A DNA stretch of 64,000 bases from Hymenobacter aerilatus. GTDB lineage: Bacteria > Bacteroidota > Bacteroidia > Cytophagales > Hymenobacteraceae. Below, piece after piece: positions 57,807-64,000 of the stretch. Positions within the stretch are counted from its first letter, which is position 1; each line of letters starts with the position of its first letter. A model generated the notes under the pieces. That model saw nothing but the letters and a program-made list of their open reading frames with translations. It searched no databases and was not told the origin of the DNA. The stretch is taken from positions 5,002,501 through 5,066,500 of the forward strand of contig NZ_CP095053.1 in the NCBI RefSeq assembly GCF_022921095.1, given 5' to 3'. Made by a program: the position numbers and the translations under genes.

Positions 57807-58259
57807 TTACAGGTGCTTAAGATCAACAGCTTTGGGCTGCTGTGCTGCGTGGGGATGCTCGGCGCCAGCATACACGAACAGGTTGCGGAACTGCTCCGAA
57901 CCCAGACGGTTGCCTTGCAACATGCCTTTCACAGCGTGCTCGATTACGCGAGTCGAGTCTTTGGCTTTCTTGTCACGCAGGTTGATGCGCTTCTGGCCGC
58001 CGGGGTAGCCCGAGTGTGTGAGGTAGATTTTGTCGGTCAGCTTCTTGCCCGTAACGCGCAGCTTGTCAGCGTTAACAACAATAACGTTGTCGCCGCAGTC
58101 CGAGTTGGGCGTGAACGAGGGCTTGTGCTTGCCGCGCAGGATGTTGGCAACTTGGCTGGCCAAACGGCCTAGCGTAGCGTCACCAGCATCAATCACGACC
58201 CAGCCCTTATTGGCGTTGGCTTTGTTGACGGAAATCGTCTTGAAGCTCAGATGATCCAT
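57807..58259 (-). CDS. rplM: 50S ribosomal protein L13
   Basis: 150 residues. L13 hallmarks: WVVIDAGDATLGRLASQVAN, GDNVIVVNADKLRVTGKKLT and HSGYPGGQKRINLRDK. It is an early 50S assembly protein. First gene of the operon rplM-rpsI-rpsB-tsf, with a good promoter upstream. Confidence 0.96.
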   Translation of the reverse strand: MDHLSFKTISVNKANANKGWVVIDAGDATLGRLASQVANILRGKHKPSFTPNSDCGDNVIVVNADKLRVTGKKLTDKIYLTHSGYPGGQKRINLRDKKAKDSTRVIEHAVKGMLQGNRLGSEQFRNLFVYAGAEHPHAAQQPKAVDLKHL

Positions 58260-58323
58260 TGATGAGTTGAGTAAACGTTTGAAAATGAGGCATGAACCGG
58301 ATACGGTTCGGGAAAAACGGACA

Positions 58324-58354
58324 CAAAGTTACCGCTTTTCCAGCAGTATGCAAA
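58324..58354 (-). promoter_or_regulatory. Consensus Bacteroidota promoter for rplM (TTTG-N19-TAACTTTG)
   Basis: On the minus strand TTTG (58354-58351) is followed after exactly 19 bases by TAACTTTG (58331-58324), matching both parts of the Bacteroidota promoter consensus. It lies 65 bases before the rplM ATG. Confidence 0.8.
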
Positions 58355-58436
58355 TGATGCTATAAAGTTTTGTGTGTGAAAGCCATAGCGTTGCACACAA
58401 GACCACTTTTTAGGAAGTGCACGAAGCGGCTGATGG

Positions 58437-59150
58437 CTACTGATACTGACGCAGCGTATCCACTAAAACCCGGAAATCTTTGGGGTAGGAAGCCTCGATG
58501 GTTACCTGTTCGCCGTCCATCTTTGCAAAGGTGAGCTGCCGGGCATGCAAGGCAAAACGTTTGATAAACGGCTGTTCTTCCTCGCCTTCTTTCACGTTAA
58601 ATTTGCGCTTGAGCGAGGAAAGGTAGAATTCCTCGCCACCATATAGGCCGTCGGCTACAATGGGCGCCTGCAGAAACATCAGGTGCAGGCGAATCTGGTG
58701 CATACGGCCGGTGACGGGTACGCACTGCACCAACGTATGCCGGGCGAAGGCTTCGAGGGTAGTGAAATACGTTTCAGCGGGCTTGCCTTTGAATGCTAAG
58801 CGAGCTTTGCCTTTCGAGGTGGTTTCGATCTTGCGGTCTACCAGCAGGTTGTCGAAGTGGTGCACGCCCCAGGCTACGGCGTGGTAGAGCTTATTCACCT
58901 CTCGGTTTTCAAACTGAATGGAAAGGTGGCGGTAAGCCGCTGGGTTCTTGGCCAGCGCCAGAGCGCCCGACGTTTCTTTATCGAGGCGGTGGCAGGCCTG
59001 CACATCGTCGGCGTACTCGCGGGCCATGCGCAGAATGTTGTTGGCCCCGCCAAAACGCTCGTCGAGGGTAGCCAGAAAAGGTGGCTTGTTGATGACGATA
59101 TAATCTTCGTCTTCAAACAGAATCAGGTCTTGGAAATCAATATGCTTCAT
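58437..59150 (-). CDS. RluA-family pseudouridine synthase
   Basis: 237 residues from ATG 59150 (KHIDFQDLILFEDEDYIVIN). The catalytic aspartate is D57 in HRLDKETSGALALAK. Other family parts are NKPPFLATL (21-29) and FDNLLVDRKI. It lacks the S4 domain that some members carry at the N-terminus. It converts uridine to pseudouridine in rRNA or tRNA; which site is unknown. A TACCTTCG box lies 7 bases before the ATG. Confidence 0.9.
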   Translation of the reverse strand: MKHIDFQDLILFEDEDYIVINKPPFLATLDERFGGANNILRMAREYADDVQACHRLDKETSGALALAKNPAAYRHLSIQFENREVNKLYHAVAWGVHHFDNLLVDRKIETTSKGKARLAFKGKPAETYFTTLEAFARHTLVQCVPVTGRMHQIRLHLMFLQAPIVADGLYGGEEFYLSSLKRKFNVKEGEEEQPFIKRFALHARQLTFAKMDGEQVTIEASYPKDFRVLVDTLRQYQ

Positions 59151-59187
59151 TACACTACGAAGGTAGCGGGAAGCGCGCACATGCGTA

Positions 59188-60273
59188 TCAGCCTGCCGGC
59201 TCTGAAGGTCTTATGGATTGCTGCTTAAGCTTAGGCTTGGGTAGTTTAAACTCAAAAGTGGTACCCTGGCCCGGCTCACTGTGCAGGCGCAAGACAGACT
59301 TATGGCCTTCTACAATGTGCTTGCTGATAGCTAGCCCCAAGCCCGTGCCGCCCGAGTTGCGCGAGCGGCTTTTCTCGATACGGTAGAAACGCTCGAAAAC
59401 GCGGTGATGGTGCTGCTTGGCAATGCCTTCTCCATCATTGTGTACGGCTATGCGCACCGCTTTGGCAGTCTCAGTGAGGTGCACGGAGACGTGGCCTCGC
59501 TCCTGTCCATACTTGATACCGTTGTCGATGAGGTTGATGAGCACTTGCCGGATGCGGTTGCGGTCGGCCAGCACCAGTAGCTCGGCATCGGCGAGGGTAG
59601 GGGGGAGCAGTTCCAGCGTTACGCCGCGTTGGGCAGCAGTCAGCTCCAACTGCTCCAGAATATCGAGTACCAGCCGCACTACGTCGAAGCGCTGACGACG
59701 TATCTGCACTACGCCCTTCTCCAACTGCGAAATGGTGACTAGGTCTTGCACCAGATCATTAAGAGCGTCGAGGCTGCTGGCAGCTTTGGCCAAAAACTTC
59801 CGTTGGGTTACTTCATCTATGTCCTCGTCGTCTAAGATGGTGTGCACAAAGCCCTGAGCGGCGAAGATGGGTGTCTTCAACTCGTGCGATACATCAGCCA
59901 GAAACTCGCGTCGCAATACTTGCAGGCGTTTCAGTTCGTCTATTTCCTGCTGCTTGCGGGCGGCCATCTGCAAAATCTCGTCGCGCAGGCGCTTGAGGGG
60001 CTCGGGCCGAAACAGGAATTTATTAGACAGCTTGCGCAACTCCTTGCGCTTAATCATCTCTAAGCCCGAATAGATTGTGTTGATTTCCCGGAAAATCAGG
60101 GCTTCAAAGGACAAGTAAACAAGCAGAAAGCATGCGGCTACTGTAATGCCCGCTGTCAAGAAGGCATCCTGAAACTCCATCTGCGGCGCATAAATGGCCA
60201 AAGCCGTAAGCACACCAGCTACGAGCAGAGAGATAAGGATGGCAATAGTGCGCGAGGATAAATGGATTCTCAA
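59188..60273 (-). CDS. PhoR-like sensor histidine kinase
   Basis: 361 residues with a TTG start at 60273; the next in-frame ATG would remove the first membrane helix. Two membrane helices (about 10-29 and 41-59) precede a short linker and the HisKA domain with the phospho-acceptor H130 (FLADVSHELKTPIFAAQGF). The ATPase domain has VLINLIDNGIKYG (N box), VHNDGEGI (G1) and GGTGLGLAISKHIVEGHKS (G2). No HAMP, PAS or large sensor domain is evident. It pairs with the response regulator just upstream. Confidence 0.9.
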   Translation of the reverse strand: MRIHLSSRTIAILISLLVAGVLTALAIYAPQMEFQDAFLTAGITVAACFLLVYLSFEALIFREINTIYSGLEMIKRKELRKLSNKFLFRPEPLKRLRDEILQMAARKQQEIDELKRLQVLRREFLADVSHELKTPIFAAQGFVHTILDDEDIDEVTQRKFLAKAASSLDALNDLVQDLVTISQLEKGVVQIRRQRFDVVRLVLDILEQLELTAAQRGVTLELLPPTLADAELLVLADRNRIRQVLINLIDNGIKYGQERGHVSVHLTETAKAVRIAVHNDGEGIAKQHHHRVFERFYRIEKSRSRNSGGTGLGLAISKHIVEGHKSVLRLHSEPGQGTTFEFKLPKPKLKQQSIRPSEPAG

Positions 60274-60310
60274 AAGAAAAAGGAAAGAAGCTACAGGGTG
60301 AAAACAAGGT

Positions 60311-60423
60311 ATGCTGAGTGCAGCGTAGCGGAGCCGAAGCGGCCCTCTGTCAAGATAATAATTCCTGTACTCTGAATTACTACCAGTAGAGACACTTCAG
60401 CTCCGCTACGCTGCACTCAGCAT
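60311..60423. repeat. 24-bp perfect inverted repeat between regulator and kinase
   Basis: ATGCTGAGTGCAGCGTAGCG plus GAGC (60311-60334) is mirrored at 60400-60423, with a 65-base spacer. CATGACGTTC follows the right arm. It lies inside what should be a two-gene operon and belongs to the palindrome family. Confidence 0.8.
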
Positions 60424-60447
60424 GACGTTCTAAAAACTAGGGTAGGA

Positions 60448-61146
<699 letters not shown>

Positions 61147-61324
61147 GGAGCGAGGCGGTTTGGGGTAGAACAGAACGCGGGCTGATAGGCCAACGCGACG
61201 ATGGGGAGTGGTAGGGGTAGAAAGAACGTTTTTGCGAGCTGGCAGTGTCTTAACCGTTGATGCCAAGGGAGGGGAACGTTTGGAGTGAAACAGAAGGTGC
61301 GGGCCGTTTGCGCCGCCGAATTAC

Positions 61325-61354
61325 AAAAAAAGCGACCCTCACGGAGTCGCTTTT
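61325..61354 (-). terminator. Terminator after the DUF3108 gene
   Basis: AAAAGCGAC (61328-61336) pairs with GTCGCTTTT (61346-61354); on the minus strand seven T follow. Confidence 0.8.
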
Positions 61355-61362
61355 CCTTACAA

Positions 61363-62190
61363 TCAATTAGAGGCCACTAAATTCAGTCGATTTTTAAGGC
61401 CCTGATATTTATACATGTCCACTTTCACGGAGCCAACAAACATTTCGGCCTGAATCAGGACCGGAATCTTGTTGCGGTCATCTGACAGGTACACCGAAAT
61501 AGCATTTTCGCCGCGGAAGAGCTTGTTGCTAGGCATCTTGGGCACTAGGCGAAGCGCCCGCACAATGCCTGCTTTGGTTTCTACCGTTTCGCGCCCTTTG
61601 TAGATAACGTCCATGCTGAACACTTCGTCGTCAAAAAAGCCCTGCACCCGGATAACCTCACCGGGCCGGCGCTGGTCAAAATTAATAGTTCGCAGGAAAT
61701 AAACCCCACTCACAATATCCTGCACATTGCTTGGCACCTTAAAGGTACCGCGTTTTACGTCGTTTTTATTCTTTTTATACGACTCGACGGAAGCAGTGGC
61801 GCGGGTGTGGTCGAAGTCCACCGTCTCACGCTTGCGATAGTGATTCTCCTCAATGTTGCGGAAAAAGCGTTGGGGCCGGATGGTAGCCGTGTCGATGTAG
61901 GAGCGCCACGTGTCCCGGATGCGCAGAAAAAAATCGAAGGACCCCAGCGTACGGCCCGTAACGGTAGCCTGGTAGCACGGCCGGTTGTTCACGCGGTGAA
62001 TATTGTCGGAAAGTTCAATAGTAGCCTCCGCGGCGTTTATCAGGCCGTAATGCACCTTATAGCTGAGCACTTCACCATTAGTGAAGCTGTCGTTAGACAC
62101 CACACGGGTAGCCTCTGTCGGCTGAAAGGCAGAAAGGCTTGCACCAACGAAAAGCAGCAGGAAAACGTAATAAAACCAGCGACGGGACAT
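61363..62190 (-). CDS. DUF3108 secreted protein
   Basis: 275 residues from ATG 62190 (SRRWFYYVFLLLFVGASLSA), a signal peptide of about 23 residues. The body is beta-rich: GEVLSYKVHYGLINAAEATI, YQATVTGRTLGSFDFFLRIRD, VYFLRTINFDQRRPGEVIRV and ISVYLSDDRNKIPVLIQAEM (listed as landmarks). DUF3108 proteins are periplasmic or outer-envelope proteins of unknown role. The upstream open frame to 62322 is not family-like. Confidence 0.8.
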   Translation of the reverse strand: MSRRWFYYVFLLLFVGASLSAFQPTEATRVVSNDSFTNGEVLSYKVHYGLINAAEATIELSDNIHRVNNRPCYQATVTGRTLGSFDFFLRIRDTWRSYIDTATIRPQRFFRNIEENHYRKRETVDFDHTRATASVESYKKNKNDVKRGTFKVPSNVQDIVSGVYFLRTINFDQRRPGEVIRVQGFFDDEVFSMDVIYKGRETVETKAGIVRALRLVPKMPSNKLFRGENAISVYLSDDRNKIPVLIQAEMFVGSVKVDMYKYQGLKNRLNLVASN

Positions 62191-62321
62191 ACGGAACGGC
62201 GGGGTTGTTTCAGCTGATACGTATTCAAAAGCGGTGCCAGCAAAGCTACATAACATACGAATGTGCCGCCAGCTTAGTGCACTCAGACTTAGACAGTATA
62301 ACAGAAAGCACGCAGGATACA

Positions 62322-62356
62322 AGAAAGCCCCATAGCCAATGGCTATGGGGCTTTCT
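62322..62356 (-). terminator. Terminator after recA
   Basis: Perfect 16-base stem (62322-62337 with 62341-62356), loop AAT; on the minus strand the stem ends in TTTCTTG. Confidence 0.8.
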
Positions 62357-62382
62357 ACATATAAGCCAGGGTAGGAAAATGC

Positions 62383-63477
62383 CTACTCAGCTAACACGTC
62401 GTCGTCCTCGTCCACCGAGCGGTCTTCGGGGATGGCAGCCAGCGCGGCTTCAGGCTCACCCTTCACCATCTGACGAATCTTGTTTTCGATTTCGTTAGCC
62501 AGCTCCTCATTGTCGTGCAGGATGGTCTTCACACCTTCACGACCTTGGCCTAGCCGGTCACCGTTGTAGGAGAACCACGAGCCCGACTTGGCGATGATAC
62601 CCATGTCTACGCCCAGGTCCAGAATCTCACCGATTTTGGAGATACCCTCGCCGTAGATAATGTCAAACTCAATCACCTTAAAGGGTGGCGCTACTTTGTT
62701 CTTCACCACTTTCACCTTGGTACGGTTACCAGTGATGTTGTCTTTGTCCTCCTTGATCTGGCCGATACGGCGAATATCAAGGCGTACAGAAGCATAAAAC
62801 TTTAGAGCGTTACCACCGGTGGTGGTTTCGGGGTTGCCGAACATCACACCGATTTTCTCACGCAACTGGTTAATGAAGATGCAGCAGCAGCCGGTTTTAT
62901 TGATGGTACCGGTGAGCTTACGCAGTGCCTGCGACATCAAGCGAGCGTGCAGACCCATTTTCGAGTCGCCCATGTCGCCTTCCAGTTCGCCTTTGGGCAC
63001 CAGGGCAGCTACGGAGTCAATTACACAGATATCAATAGCGCCGGAGGAAATCAGCTGATCAGCAATTTCCAAGGCTTGCTCGCCGTTGTCGGGCTGGGCG
63101 ATGAGCAGGTTCTCAGTGTCGATGCCCAGCTTCTCGGCATAGCTCTTATCAAAAGCGTGCTCGGCGTCGATGAAGGCCGCGATGCCGCCTTTCTTCTGCG
63201 CTTCGGCAATGCAGTGCATTGTGAGGGTAGTCTTACCCGACGATTCGGGACCGTAAATCTCGACAATACGACCTTTGGGCAGGCCGCCAATGCCCAGTGC
63301 AATATCCAAGCCCAGCGAACCAGTGCTGATGGCCGGAATGTCGACAACTTTGTTGTCGCTGAGCTTCATCACGGTGCCTTTGCCGAACGACTTGTCCAGC
63401 TTTTCCATCGTGAGTTGCAGGGCCTTTCTTTTTTCAGCGGCCGGATCGGCGACGACTTTCTCTGTGGTTGCAGCCAT
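62383..63477 (-). CDS. recA: Recombinase RecA
   Basis: 364 residues. Walker A is at 76-84 (GPESSGKTT), the L2 and core motifs follow with [20 protein letters not shown] and [19 protein letters not shown]. The N-terminus carries an extension of about 15 residues and the C-terminus is acidic ([10 protein letters not shown]). RecA drives homologous recombination and the SOS response. It is alone, divergent from the gene at 63642. Confidence 0.97.
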   Translation of the reverse strand: MAATTEKVVADPAAEKRKALQLTMEKLDKSFGKGTVMKLSDNKVVDIPAISTGSLGLDIALGIGGLPKGRIVEIYGPESSGKTTLTMHCIAEAQKKGGIAAFIDAEHAFDKSYAEKLGIDTENLLIAQPDNGEQALEIADQLISSGAIDICVIDSVAALVPKGELEGDMGDSKMGLHARLMSQALRKLTGTINKTGCCCIFINQLREKIGVMFGNPETTTGGNALKFYASVRLDIRRIGQIKEDKDNITGNRTKVKVVKNKVAPPFKVIEFDIIYGEGISKIGEILDLGVDMGIIAKSGSWFSYNGDRLGQGREGVKTILHDNEELANEIENKIRQMVKGEPEAALAAIPEDRSVDEDDDVLAE

Positions 63478-63641
63478 TTGAGGGTAGGTTATAAAAAGTA
63501 CTTACGTTTGATGAAAATTACGCTTTTTCCGGCTGCCCGACAAGCTCGGCACTGCACGTTGAAACATGTGGCAGCGCTCATCTGGGGCAGCTTTTTCTAA
63601 CACCCGACCCTGGCTTTTCGTGCCACCGCGCCGATAAATAT

Positions 63642-64000
63642 ATGAGAAATTATTTACTAAATATATTAGCCGTTGGAAGCCTGTTAGTTAGCACAAACGT
63701 AGCGCAGGCACAGATAGATAATCGGGCGTTTACAAATACTACACCAGGCAAGAAAGAGGCGTTTACTTTCAGCCAGCAAGTTTCTCCGGCCACAGAAGAA
63801 AACGTAGCTGGCGACTTACATCTGTCCCTGCGTTCATTCACGTTTTTCAAAGACAACGAGTATTTTAACCCTATTATCGAGGGATATACGTTGTTCGGCA
63901 CGCAGTTGAACCCACAATTGGTTTATTATCCCACGTCCAATCTACGGCTGGAAGGGGGCGTGTTCTTGTGGAAGGATTTTGGCAACGCCCGGGTGCGGCA
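63642..64000 (+). CDS. Secreted protein of unknown function, partial (runs off the edge)
   Basis: 119 residues are visible from ATG 63642 with no stop to the window end. The signal peptide (RNYLLNILAVGSLLVSTNVA, cut near AQA) is followed by LHLSLRSFTFFKDNEYFNPI, EGYTLFGTQLNPQLVYY and SNLRLEGGVFLWKDFGNARV. The pattern suggests an outer-membrane or surface beta protein. I do not recognise the family. Confidence 0.75.
   Translation, partial: MRNYLLNILAVGSLLVSTNVAQAQIDNRAFTNTTPGKKEAFTFSQQVSPATEENVAGDLHLSLRSFTFFKDNEYFNPIIEGYTLFGTQLNPQLVYYPTSNLRLEGGVFLWKDFGNARVR

Overview
The window reads as chromosomal DNA of a Bacteroidota bacterium, most probably a Hymenobacter-like member of the Cytophagales. 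The basis is the gene order rpsE-rpmD-rplO-secY-map-infA-rpmJ-rpsM-rpsK-rpsD-rpoA-rplQ without adk, promoter boxes of the Bacteroidota type (TAnnTTTG, with TTTG 19 bases upstream in one case), few Shine-Dalgarno sequences, many lipoproteins and outer-envelope proteins, a CarboxypepD_reg-type protein, and scattered GTCATCCTGAGC-type palindromes. The genus is an inference from overall impression; no search was run.

Layout. 1-7.1 kb: distal half of the ribosomal protein superoperon, ending in rpoA-rplQ, with large stem-loops in front of rpsD, rpoA and rplQ. 7.2-11.5 kb: enolase, a FtsB/DivIC-like protein, a small unknown protein, and hscA on the other strand, separated by strong (often two-way) terminators. 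11.5-12.7 kb: a gene-poor stretch with a palindromic repeat and the decayed remains of an alpha-L-fucosidase gene. 12.7-20.8 kb: L,D-transpeptidase-like protein, Ldh-type dehydrogenase, Ppx/GppA phosphatase, rRNA-type methyltransferase, dapF, an acetyltransferase, then a glycosyltransferase with UDP-galactopyranose mutase. 21-34.2 kb: secA, deoC with an overlapping SPOR lipoprotein, an M20 amidohydrolase, an envelope protein, Hsp20, a DegP/HtrA protease, a zinc-dependent phospholipase C-like protein and an ALDH7-type dehydrogenase. 34.5-37.2 kb: ECF sigma factor, membrane anti-sigma candidate and DUF4097-type surface protein, which look like one signalling operon.

37.5-54.8 kb is an accessory-looking run: DUF4442 thioesterase-like protein, GH43 lipoprotein, a diadenylate cyclase-domain protein with an altered catalytic motif, a double TonB-C protein, a membrane-anchored MutS-family ATPase, bestrophin, FUSC and MFS transporters, gluconokinase, several unknown envelope proteins, a DUF3089 lipoprotein, two tandem Roadblock/LC7-like paralogues and a CarboxypepD_reg protein. 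After a very AT-rich spacer, 55.5-63.5 kb is housekeeping on the minus strand: rplM-rpsI-rpsB-tsf, an RluA-family pseudouridine synthase, a PhoB/PhoR-like two-component pair, a DUF3108 protein and recA. A secreted protein gene runs off the right edge.

No tRNA, rRNA, CRISPR array, insertion sequence, prophage or obvious defence island was seen. The most interesting items are the diadenylate cyclase-domain protein, the very long perfect inverted repeats (65-bp arms at 39.2-39.4 kb), a strongly over-represented GGGTAGG/GGTAGGG word, promoters whose -7 box lies only 4-5 bases before the start codon, and the fucosidase pseudogene.
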